NCBI GenBank assembly: GCA_938036665.1
Contig: CALHWR010000084.1
Span: 1 to 14,319, forward strand
DNA from: an uncultured Collinsella sp.
Lineage (GTDB): Bacteria > Actinomycetota > Coriobacteriia > Coriobacteriales > Coriobacteriaceae
Direction: 5' to 3'
DNA length: 14,319 nucleotides
Position 1 is the stretch's first letter, and every line of letters begins with the position of its first letter. Shown here in pieces: positions 1 through 6,208 of this stretch. The notes below the pieces were generated by a model. The model did not search any database, was not told the DNA's origin, and was given only the letters and a program-made list of their open reading frames with translations. The position numbers were made by a program, and so were the translations under genes.

Positions 1-7
1 CTGTAAT

Positions 8-35
8 GGGCGGACACCAGCTACGGTGCCCGCCC
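8..35 (-). terminator. Imperfect hairpin, possible terminator after ABC operon
   Basis: The arms gggcggacacc (8-18) and ggtgcccgccc (25-35) pair over 11 positions with one mismatch around a 6-nt loop. The hairpin lies 44 bases beyond the stop of the last ABC permease gene, so it could end that operon on the minus strand. The bases that follow on that strand (ATTACAG) are not a clear U-tract and the window ends there. It could equally belong to a gene outside the window. Confidence 0.35.
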
Positions 36-78
36 CCCTGTATTTGATATGCTCGGTATGATTATCCCTCACAAACAA

Positions 79-897
79 TCAGAGAAATCTCGACCGCAAT
101 CGGTCGACAGTAAAGCAAATGATAAAAACGCTTGCTACGTTTATGAGGCAGTCAATTAAAATCGAGATGCATTGACCATTCCCCAACGGGGTCACGCCGC
201 AAATCCACATGAGCATCGAGGCTGGAAGCGGAAGCATGGAATTGGCCCCGATCTGTATGTAGATCGCTACGACGTTGACAAGCAACAGCATGCCAATCGG
301 ACCGAAGCCGGACCCAAAATAGGAAACAACGATTACGCAAGAAACCACGTATGCAAGGCAGGCAGCGGCAGCAAGAGCAAGTCGATAGCAAAATACATGC
401 AGGTTGAAATACTGCTGAGCATCCGAAACGATTGCGCAGTTAAGACAGTACAAAACGACACTCGACAGGACAAACGCGCCCAAAAGGGCAAAAGAAGATA
501 GCACCGCTCGCGCAACGATAGCGCACACACGCTTCCCTCCCCGAGCCTCCGACAACCCCCACGGTTCCTCGACAAAGCCCGAACTGACAAAGCGCGGCAC
601 AATGCAAGCCGCGATGAACGGAAAGAACAATGCATGGGCCAACGGGGCTACGTTGAACAGCAGACCGCGAAAAACCTCTGCATTGCCAAATAGAAGGACA
701 TCCTCCGCCGATAGCCGAAGCGTCGGGTCTGGGAAAAAACCCAAGAAACTGTTCTCACGGAGGCTACAGAACCACATCGGGAAAGAATTAAGCTGCAATA
801 TCACCATGTACGCATAAATTACCAGGATTAAGGCGTACGCCCATTTGCTCACATGCTTCAATTCTGACTGGAGAAGTCTTTTAATCTGACGAGCCAT
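79..897 (-). CDS. ABC-2 type transporter permease subunit (second permease)
   Basis: Membrane subunit of an ABC exporter of about 272 residues. Hydrophobic stretches suggest six transmembrane helices (about residues 18-37, 84-101, 128-155, 171-195, 199-217 and 243-262), the usual size and topology of one ABC-2 permease half. I chose ATG at 897 because a GGGGG stretch lies 8 bases upstream; a GTG at 906 is in frame but has no spaced ribosome binding site. The start overlaps the 3' end of the preceding permease gene by 17 bases, which indicates translational coupling in an ATPase-permease-permease operon. The sequence carries no residue that shows the substrate. By architecture it resembles the second permease of LanFEG/BcrABC-type antimicrobial peptide exporters; that is an inference from gene order, not from a sequence match. 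Confidence 0.85.
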   Translation of the reverse strand: MARQIKRLLQSELKHVSKWAYALILVIYAYMVILQLNSFPMWFCSLRENSFLGFFPDPTLRLSAEDVLLFGNAEVFRGLLFNVAPLAHALFFPFIAACIVPRFVSSGFVEEPWGLSEARGGKRVCAIVARAVLSSFALLGAFVLSSVVLYCLNCAIVSDAQQYFNLHVFCYRLALAAAACLAYVVSCVIVVSYFGSGFGPIGMLLLVNVVAIYIQIGANSMLPLPASMLMWICGVTPLGNGQCISILIDCLINVASVFIICFTVDRLRSRFL

Positions 898-1705
898 TGA
901 GCACACCCCCAGCGCGAAAGCTCAAGAGAGCGTAAATCAATACCGATAGACAGCTGGCTGCCACGCCATATCCCAGAAGCGTCAGCTGCCCCATATCGCT
1001 ATACCCAAGGGCACATCCGACTCCAAGGTACGGCCCCGGAAGAAAGAAAATCCATCGCAAGGACGGTATGGGCGTCTGAAGGTAAGTTCCGTAGAGCGTC
1101 AAGCTCATGACAAATCCGATTATTACCACAGCCCCGCTCAATACAGCGCTGCCCGTTATCCGATAGATGGTCACCGTCTCCAGCGCAACCGATATCACCA
1201 ATACGGCGTTGACTATCATTGCAGGCAAAAATACAGTTAGTATGTTGTGCGAGTAGTTATGCCCTCCACGTATTATGGCTATTGCAAAAAGAAGAAGGCA
1301 AAGCGCGCTATACGCTGCGCCAATTATTAAAGCAGACGAAAATGCATGGGCTAGAGCCCCATAAAAGCGGTTGAGACCTCTTGCCGAAGAAATTCGGTGC
1401 CCCTCTTTATAGCCATGCTCCTGTAAAAGCACCAAACAAACGATGAGTGGAACGAACAGGGATGTACCGGCAAAAGCGCTGCGCGCAAGGGACTCATCAG
1501 GCGCAGAAGGATCGATTGCATTCCAGAGGAAACCAATATCCTCCCCACAAACGCCATAGCCAAAGGTGAGCAACGTTGTTCCGTTTTTTAGAAAGATGCC
1601 GAAGAGAAGGCCGAACGCCAGCATAAGCGCAAGACCAAACTTCGCCGGAAATATCCTGTGCAAACGCATCATATCTGCCTTTATGGGATGGATCGCCCGC
1701 TTCAT
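881..1705 (-). CDS. ABC-2 type transporter permease subunit (first permease)
   Basis: Integral membrane protein of 274 residues with a short basic N-terminus and six probable transmembrane helices (about 21-40, 80-95, 118-146, 154-176, 187-208 and 241-263). A charged cytoplasmic segment after helix 2 (QEHGYKEGHRISSARG, residues 95-110) sits where ABC-2 permeases usually place the coupling region that touches the ATPase. The ATG overlaps the TGA stop of the upstream ATPase gene in an ATGA arrangement, so translation is almost certainly coupled. The two permeases are similar in length but clearly different in sequence, suggesting a heterodimeric channel. Substrate unknown; antimicrobial peptide or lipid-type export are the usual roles of such small two-permease systems. 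Confidence 0.87.
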   Translation of the reverse strand: MKRAIHPIKADMMRLHRIFPAKFGLALMLAFGLLFGIFLKNGTTLLTFGYGVCGEDIGFLWNAIDPSAPDESLARSAFAGTSLFVPLIVCLVLLQEHGYKEGHRISSARGLNRFYGALAHAFSSALIIGAAYSALCLLLFAIAIIRGGHNYSHNILTVFLPAMIVNAVLVISVALETVTIYRITGSAVLSGAVVIIGFVMSLTLYGTYLQTPIPSLRWIFFLPGPYLGVGCALGYSDMGQLTLLGYGVAASCLSVLIYALLSFRAGGVLNGSSD

Positions 1706-2463
1706 AGCGAGACCGCCTTCATCAAGCGCCTGTAATACTCTTTTAGGGACGACGCCTCATCCCTTATGACATCCATCGATTCCTTTTTTAGCAGTTCACC
1801 GTCATGAAGAAACAGGCAGCTTGTTGCAACCGATGCCAGCTCATCCAAGTCGTGGCTAGAGATAAGCATGGTTTTGCCCTGCTCCCGATTCAATCGGCCG
1901 ATAAGGGTCCATATGCTCTCAATGCCCAGCGGGTCCAACCCGTTTGCTGGCTCATCAAAAATAAGCAGATCAGTGTCACCCAACAAAGCTGTAGCTATAT
2001 CCAGCCGCCGTTTCATTCCCAGAGAAAAACTGCCTACGCTCTTTTTCTCATCGATGTCCAGCCCGACTAGGCCCAAGACGCGAGGAACCTCACGTTTCTC
2101 ATCGAGCCCCCATTCCGCACATCGGATCCGAAGATTCTCAGCCGCACTGAGAGATTGGTATGCTCCGCAGGAATCTGGCACATAGCCGACACGCGTCCGC
2201 ATCAAGCTCAGCTCTTTTTTCGACTTGCCTCCAAAGAGCTCCACGCTCCCCGACGATGGCTCACAGAGGCCCAGCACTATTTTAATAAGCGTGCTTTTGC
2301 CCGCCCCGTTTGCACCAACAAGGGCGCAAAGCTCAGACTGATCCACCTCGAAGGAAACGTCATGCAAAACGCGGCGCCTCCCATAGCGCTTTGACACCCT
2401 TGATAGCCTTATCGTCGATGCGTTCATTGGCCTCCCGTTCCGCTTGATAGCAAAACCGCTCAT
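1702..2463 (-). CDS. ABC transporter ATP-binding protein
   Basis: Cytoplasmic ATPase subunit of 253 residues, a full-length nucleotide-binding domain. Visible motifs: Walker A GANGAGKST (50-58), a signature of the SLGM type (SFSLGMKRR, 145-153) instead of canonical LSGGQ, Walker B LLIFDEP (166-172), D-loop NGLDP (174-178) and switch histidine in SSHD (H204). The Q-loop position reads VGYVPDSCG (92-100) with no glutamine, as often happens in BcrA/LanF-like ATPases, which also use the SLGM signature. AAGGA lies 6 bases upstream of ATG 2463 and supports this start; an internal ATG at residue 13 is the alternative. It is the first gene of the operon, with a perfect TTGACA -35 element upstream and a dyad over the -10. 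Likely powers export by the two downstream permeases. Confidence 0.93.
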   Translation of the reverse strand: MSGFAIKRNGRPMNASTIRLSRVSKRYGRRRVLHDVSFEVDQSELCALVGANGAGKSTLIKIVLGLCEPSSGSVELFGGKSKKELSLMRTRVGYVPDSCGAYQSLSAAENLRIRCAEWGLDEKREVPRVLGLVGLDIDEKKSVGSFSLGMKRRLDIATALLGDTDLLIFDEPANGLDPLGIESIWTLIGRLNREQGKTMLISSHDLDELASVATSCLFLHDGELLKKESMDVIRDEASSLKEYYRRLMKAVSL

Positions 2464-2481
2464 ATCGTTCCTTCTTTACTT

Positions 2482-2530
2482 TATCGTTTTCCATAGTTGT
2501 TATTGTTTTTCGATAACTCATATTTGTCAA
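2482..2530 (-). promoter_or_regulatory. Promoter of ABC operon with overlapping dyad (candidate operator)
   Basis: On the minus strand TTGACA (2525-2530) is followed after exactly 17 bases by AACAAT (2502-2507, four of six matches to TATAAT), placing transcription start near 2495 and the ATPase start at 2463. An inverted repeat TATCG (2482-2486) / CGATA (2511-2515), or TTATCG/CGATAA counting one more base each side, spans 34 bases and covers the -10 and most of the spacer, a typical repressor position. A dyad with identical end-to-end spacing lies upstream of the DUF2975 gene at 3527-3560. The promoter call is strong for the -35; the operator is inferred. Confidence 0.6.
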
Positions 2531-2536
2531 GATAAT

Positions 2537-2567
2537 CTAAAAGAAAGAACCCGTGTTAGACACGGGT
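2537..2567 (-). terminator. Rho-independent terminator after XRE regulator gene
   Basis: The arms acccgtgt (2549-2556) and acacgggt (2560-2567) form a perfect 8-bp stem with a 3-nt loop. On the minus strand the stem is followed by TTCTTTCTTTTA, a fair U-rich tail. It lies 41 bases past the stop of the regulator gene and directly upstream of the ABC promoter, so it separates the two operons. Confidence 0.82.
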
Positions 2568-2607
2568 CCCTTCACGCTGATATTTCGTTTTAGTTGTTCG
2601 CCTTAAG

Positions 2608-2937
2608 CTACTCGTCGCTCAAATCGACAGCAAAGACTGATGTCGGAAGCGACGCCTCATTGCCTCCGCCGTCCCGCATCTGCCTCACAACGTTTTTTGC
2701 ACGCTCAACAATAAGCTCCTCAAGCTCTTTCTCACTCACGCGCTGAATAATATCTCCCGGTTGACAATCAAGCTCATCACAGATATCGAGGAGCGTCTTT
2801 AGGCGAATAGCTTTTATCTTTCCGTTTCTAAGCTTTGAAATATTAGCCGGAGTATGCCCCGTCGCCCGAATCAGATCAGCACTGGTCTTTCCGGTCTTAA
2901 GCAGCTGCGTCTCAAGCTCGATGATGAGATAGCTCAT
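2608..2937 (-). CDS. XRE-family HTH regulator (HTH_26, YozG-like)
   Basis: Small DNA-binding protein of 109 residues. Residues 1-66 form a Cro/C1-type helix-turn-helix of the HTH_26 subtype: TSADLIRATGHTPANISKLR covers helices 2-3, followed by the typical LLDICDELDCQPGDII ending. The family is usually about 65-85 residues; here about 43 extra C-terminal residues (two acidic/basic helices, a GGG linker and an acidic tail) extend beyond the domain, perhaps for dimerisation or for contact with the membrane partner. AGGAGG lies 4-5 bases before ATG 2937 and overlaps the stop of the upstream DUF2975 gene, so the pair is translationally coupled. In B. subtilis the same gene pair is known as yoaS-yozG. 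Likely regulates its own operon and possibly the neighbouring ABC operon; targets are inferred. Confidence 0.9.
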   Translation of the reverse strand: MSYLIIELETQLLKTGKTSADLIRATGHTPANISKLRNGKIKAIRLKTLLDICDELDCQPGDIIQRVSEKELEELIVERAKNVVRQMRDGGGNEASLPTSVFAVDLSDE

Positions 2938-2945
2938 GTTTCCTC

Positions 2946-3506
2946 CTACACAAGCTCGTCAGACTGCTCTTGGAGCAGCGAGGCATAACTCCAGATCGCC
3001 GAGATAAATAAACAGACAACTGCGCCGATAAACGACCCCGCATCAAAGGTAGCGCCTTGGCAAATCTCAATAACGAAGGAATGAGGCACGATGTAAAGCT
3101 CCAGTCCGCCAATGGTGAGATTGACCGATCCATAGGCACCAACAAGCGAAACCGCGGCGTTAACAGCAAAGGCAAGCGCGAGAACACGGATAAGCCGCAC
3201 ATGCGTCTTGGTAAAGGGCGAGACGCCTCGCGAGATGTTACGGCTGATCCCGCACAGAACGACAAGCGAAATACCCATAACAAGCGCCATGCACAGTCCG
3301 CTTGGGATAACGATGCACCCGCCATCGAGAAGCGTCACGACACCGAAAGAATCGACAGAAACAACGTTTGCAACCGCATACCAGATCACGTAAACAACCA
3401 ACGCGGCAAAAGCGACGAGCATCCCTGCAAAAACGGCTGCCATGCAAAAACCAAGCTTCCTGATATTTTCGCCCGCCTTGGCCATACGCTGAACGCTGTT
3501 GGACAT
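2946..3506 (-). CDS. DUF2975 membrane protein (YoaS-like)
   Basis: Integral membrane protein of 186 residues with four probable helices, matching the DUF2975 family (YoaS) in length and layout. Family landmarks are visible: a GVSPFTKTHVRLIRVLA segment between helices 2 and 3 (family pattern SPFtkknvkrLr) and a C-terminal LLQEQSDELV tail (family pattern LqeEnDltv). I chose ATG 3506 because GAGGGTGAG lies just upstream; the frame stays open to 3605 but that extension is Cys-rich, lacks a ribosome binding site and would run over the dyad at 3527-3560. It is the first gene of a two-gene operon with the XRE regulator 8 bases downstream. Its biochemical role is not established in the family; sensing or sequestering the regulator at the membrane is a hypothesis. 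Confidence 0.87.
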   Translation of the reverse strand: MSNSVQRMAKAGENIRKLGFCMAAVFAGMLVAFAALVVYVIWYAVANVVSVDSFGVVTLLDGGCIVIPSGLCMALVMGISLVVLCGISRNISRGVSPFTKTHVRLIRVLALAFAVNAAVSLVGAYGSVNLTIGGLELYIVPHSFVIEICQGATFDAGSFIGAVVCLFISAIWSYASLLQEQSDELV

Positions 3507-3526
3507 ACACTCACCCTCATCGACTC

Positions 3527-3560
3527 TATCGTTATTCGAACAGTTTATCGAACAACGATA
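3527..3560 (-). promoter_or_regulatory. 34-bp imperfect palindrome upstream of DUF2975-XRE operon
   Basis: The outer arms TATCGTT (3527-3533) and AACGATA (3554-3560) and the inner arms TTCGA (3535-3539) / TCGAA (3548-3552) make a dyad in which 13 of 17 positions per half are symmetric. Read on the minus strand, GTTCGATAA and GTTCGAATAA start 12 bases apart, about one helical turn. The site lies 21-54 bases upstream of the DUF2975 start, where an autoregulatory operator is expected. I could not assign a convincing -35/-10 pair around it. Confidence 0.6.
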
Positions 3561-3648
3561 TGGATTGCATGCGGAAAGCCCCGCCAGTGCGCATGGGCCA
3601 TTCACTAATCAGAAGGGGTGAGCGTGGATTTTTGGACATGTATCGAAC

Positions 3649-3712
3649 GAGAGTGGACAATCTCCCACTTTGAGGCCGCCACCGGGCCTAAAACGGGAGA
3701 TTATCAACTCTC
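3649..3712. repeat. Nested three-stem hairpin element
   Basis: Three concentric arm pairs are visible: gagagt (3649-3654) / actctc (3707-3712), aatctccc (3659-3666) / gggagatt (3695-3702) and aggcc (3673-3677) / ggcct (3685-3689). They are separated by short, near-symmetric internal loops, giving one long rod with 19 paired positions. It sits 24 bases past the stop of the Hpt gene. There is no adjacent U-tract on either strand, so it is not an ordinary intrinsic terminator. A dispersed REP-like repeat or a structured 3' end are the main options. Confidence 0.6.
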
Positions 3713-3736
3713 ATAGTCATCAAAGCTCGCGAGCTC

Positions 3737-4093
3737 TTACTCGGCCGCCTCGCGCAAGGCCGACATCGTTGCCGCATATTGCTGCTGCAGCGCATGCATT
3801 CCCTCGCGAGCGCCGTCAACGGCATCGGCGCCGCGCAGCGCTTCGGTCACCACAACCGCCGGCTCGTACAGATTATCGAATCCCAGGTTCTGGCTCACGC
3901 CCTTGAGCGTGTGCGCTGCCATAAACGCACCTTCGGCGTCTCCTGCCGCCATGGCGGCCTCCAGCTTGCCCATGCTCTCGTCATCCAAAAACTTGAGGGC
4001 AAAGCGGGCAAGCATCTCATCGCCCATCAGCCGAGCGCAAGCGTCATCATAATTGGCACCGATCTTCTCATACGCCTCACGCATGGAAATCAT
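3737..4093 (-). CDS. Hpt (histidine phosphotransfer) domain protein
   Basis: Single-domain phosphotransfer protein of 118 residues. The motif AAHTLKGVSQNLG (59-71) is the Hpt signature and H61 is the expected phosphorylated histidine, followed by the conserved K64 and G65; the flanking helices fit a four-helix bundle. AAAGGAG ends 9 bases before ATG 4093, supporting that start over the ATG three codons later. It lies 23 bases downstream of the GGDEF-receiver-HD-GYP gene on the same strand, so the two form an operon, and the receiver domain of that protein is the natural partner. In known phosphorelays an Hpt moves phosphoryl groups between receivers of a hybrid kinase and a response regulator; no kinase is present here, so the upstream donor must be elsewhere, or this Hpt drains phosphate from the receiver. 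Confidence 0.9.
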   Translation of the reverse strand: MISMREAYEKIGANYDDACARLMGDEMLARFALKFLDDESMGKLEAAMAAGDAEGAFMAAHTLKGVSQNLGFDNLYEPAVVVTEALRGADAVDGAREGMHALQQQYAATMSALREAAE

Positions 4094-4116
4094 GGATTAA
4101 AACTCCTTTGGTCAAA

Positions 4117-5997
4117 CTAAATCGTGGGAAACGCAACGACGTCGGCGGGGCGTGCCAACGTCTCGGCAATTTGGTCTTGCACCTCGAGCAGGCAATCGAG
4201 CAGCAGCGGGTTAAAGGTGCCGCACTTACCGTCCAGGATCATCTGGATCGCCTCCTTGTGCGGGATAGCGTCCTTGTACACACGCACACTCGTCAGAGCA
4301 TCGTACACGTCAGCCACCGAAACCACCTGCGCGGCGATGGGGATATCGTCGCCCTTGAGGCCATCGGGATAACCCTTGCCGTCCCAGCGCTCGTGATGCC
4401 AACGCGCAATCTGGTACGCATATTCCATAAGCGCATTGCCGGCGTGATGGCTGCCCAGCTCGAGCAGCATGTTGGCGCCAATCGTGGTATGCGTCTTCAT
4501 AATCTCGAATTCCTCGGGCGTGAGGCGCCCGGGCTTGTTGAGGATCGCATCGTCAATCGACATCTTGCCGATATCGTGCAGCGCCGAAGCCAGGGCGATC
4601 GTGGAGCGTTCCTCATTGTCGAGGGAGATCGTGCCGCTACGCTGGACCAGATAGCCAAGCAGCAGCTCGGTCAGCTTTTCGATGTTCGTAACGTGCCTAC
4701 CGCTCTCGCCGTTGCGAAGCTCCATGACGCCGGCCATGATGTCAATGAGCATGCGACTGTTCTTGACGCGCTCGTTGTACTGTTGGGACAGCAGGTTCGT
4801 CAGGCGGCGCTGTTTGGCGTACAGGCGGATGGTGTTGCTTACGCGGCGGCGCACGACACGGGAGTCAAACGGGCGGTTGATATAGTCTGAGGCGCCCAGC
4901 TCGTACGCGCGCAGAACCGCATCATCGGAATCTTCGCTCGAAATCATGATGACAGGCAGATTATCGATACCCGATCGGCGCGACAGATCGGCCAGCACCT
5001 CAAAGCCGCTTATGCCCGGCATCACAATGTCCAGCAGCACGAGCGACAACTCATCGCCATAGCGGTCGACCATGTCGAGCGCCGCACGACCGTTATCGGC
5101 CTCGAGGATGCAATGCTCGTCCTTGAGCATCTCGCTGAGAATGGCTCGGTTCATCTCGGAGTCATCGGCGATAAGCACCAAAGGCTTTTCGCTTTGGAAG
5201 GCCTCGATGGAATCGGCATCGGTCACGACCGTACCGGCTTTTGCCTTAGCGCGGCTCAGTAACTGAGCAGCGCGGCCAACGCCCTCATCGACCGTCTCGC
5301 CATGAATGCGAACGCCACCAACACATGCCGTCAAGCTCACGTACTCATGGCCCGGAATAATCGTGGAACGAACGGCATCGGACACCTGATGCAGGCGACG
5401 GGTGAAGTCATCGGAGGGAATATTGGGCATGACAACCACAAACTTGTCGCAGCCATAGCGCACAAGCTCGTCAGTCGAACGGATTCCGCTGCGCATGGCT
5501 GTCGCCACAGCACCGAGCGCAAGGTCGCCGGCATGACGGCCACACGTATCGTTGAAGACCCTAAAATCATCAAGGTCGATCACCGCAACGCCGGCATTCA
5601 CGCGGGTGCTACGGAGCTTTTCCTCGTAATATCGGCGATTGCGCACATTCGTCAGCACGTCGGTGTAGACAAGGTCCTCTTCTGCGGCCTCTTGCTCATC
5701 GATCGGACGCACCATCAGCAAGACGTGAGGCTCGCCCTCGACCTTCAAAGGGCGTAGACGGGCGCGGTACTCAGTGCCATCATTGAGCAGTTGCTCCGAC
5801 ACCTCATCGGAGTCTGCCAAAGCCTCAAGACTTGACTGACGCAGACAAGGACACCGATCACCGGCGAGCAGGCAGTTAGGCTCACTCTTAATCTGATCGG
5901 CCGACAGCAAACGCACCACGGGGTAGGTCTTCGCGACACGGGCGACCTCGGCGGCAGCCTCCTCGTCGGTTAGATTGACCTCGTGATTATTGAGCAT
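4117..5997 (-). CDS. GGDEF(degenerate)-receiver-HD-GYP c-di-GMP signalling protein
   Basis: Multidomain response regulator of 626 residues. Residues 1-105 are a PAS-like N-terminal region with a cysteine cluster (C42, C49, C51). Residues about 108-265 are a GGDEF domain whose signature is GCDKF (182-186), so the catalytic acid is lost, while an inhibitory-site RxxD (173-176) remains exactly five residues upstream. Residues 272-392 are a receiver with acidic pair D278/D279, phospho-acceptor D323 in LLDIVMP, S353, and R375 where the switch lysine normally stands. Residues 412-615 are an HD-GYP domain with HDIGK (474-478), THTTIG (502-507), HHERWDGKGYP (534-544) and VADVYDALTS (561-570), all consistent with an active c-di-GMP phosphodiesterase. 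AAAGGG precedes ATG 5997. It probably degrades c-di-GMP under control of phosphorylation and perhaps of c-di-GMP binding at the degenerate GGDEF domain. Confidence 0.93.
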   Translation of the reverse strand: MLNNHEVNLTDEEAAAEVARVAKTYPVVRLLSADQIKSEPNCLLAGDRCPCLRQSSLEALADSDEVSEQLLNDGTEYRARLRPLKVEGEPHVLLMVRPIDEQEAAEEDLVYTDVLTNVRNRRYYEEKLRSTRVNAGVAVIDLDDFRVFNDTCGRHAGDLALGAVATAMRSGIRSTDELVRYGCDKFVVVMPNIPSDDFTRRLHQVSDAVRSTIIPGHEYVSLTACVGGVRIHGETVDEGVGRAAQLLSRAKAKAGTVVTDADSIEAFQSEKPLVLIADDSEMNRAILSEMLKDEHCILEADNGRAALDMVDRYGDELSLVLLDIVMPGISGFEVLADLSRRSGIDNLPVIMISSEDSDDAVLRAYELGASDYINRPFDSRVVRRRVSNTIRLYAKQRRLTNLLSQQYNERVKNSRMLIDIMAGVMELRNGESGRHVTNIEKLTELLLGYLVQRSGTISLDNEERSTIALASALHDIGKMSIDDAILNKPGRLTPEEFEIMKTHTTIGANMLLELGSHHAGNALMEYAYQIARWHHERWDGKGYPDGLKGDDIPIAAQVVSVADVYDALTSVRVYKDAIPHKEAIQMILDGKCGTFNPLLLDCLLEVQDQIAETLARPADVVAFPTI

Positions 5998-6021
5998 ATG
6001 GGGCCCTTTCGATAGTTTCGC

Positions 6022-6058
6022 ATGGTAGCGGTGGGTTCCAAATGTTACAAGGGTAACA
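6022..6058 (-). promoter_or_regulatory. Candidate promoter with overlapping inverted repeat for the HD-GYP operon
   Basis: On the minus strand TTGTAA (6045-6050) and TACCAT (6022-6027) are spaced by 17 bases, four of six matches each to the -35 and -10 consensus. A perfect inverted repeat TGTTAC (6043-6048) / GTAACA (6053-6058) with a 4-base centre covers the -35 element, as an operator would. Further TGTTAC and TGTTAAC words occur upstream near 6088-6095 and 6157-6163. Both the promoter and the operator role are inferred. Confidence 0.4.
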
Positions 6059-6208
6059 CCTTGCCGATGCAGGTAAGCACGTGAATGCTGTTACATTTTT
6101 ATGAGTTGGCAGGCGGCGCGATTGAAGCCGCAGACGTGAGGTTTTGAGCACATTTGTTAACACGGCCGAAACGTTTGCGAGTGAAGACTGTTTTGATTTT
6201 TACGGCTG

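Noticed and set aside
2608..3506. Toxin-antitoxin reading of the small XRE gene and its membrane partner
   Set aside because: The partner matches DUF2975 (YoaS-like) with its usual motifs, which is a known regulator-membrane protein pairing and not a recognised toxin family.
3507..3605. In-frame N-terminal extension of the DUF2975 protein (33 codons)
   Set aside because: It runs through the 34-bp dyad, has no ribosome binding site, and the strong GAGGGTGAG site precedes the inner ATG.
3724..3735. Perfect 12-bp palindrome agctcgcgagct next to the Hpt stop
   Set aside because: It has no loop, so it cannot fold as a hairpin of use, and 12-bp palindromes occur by chance; no second copy was seen.
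4108..4890. A 260-codon open frame on the plus strand opposite the HD-GYP domain
   Set aside because: The minus-strand product has intact HD-GYP motifs; the antisense frame has no domain or ribosome binding site.
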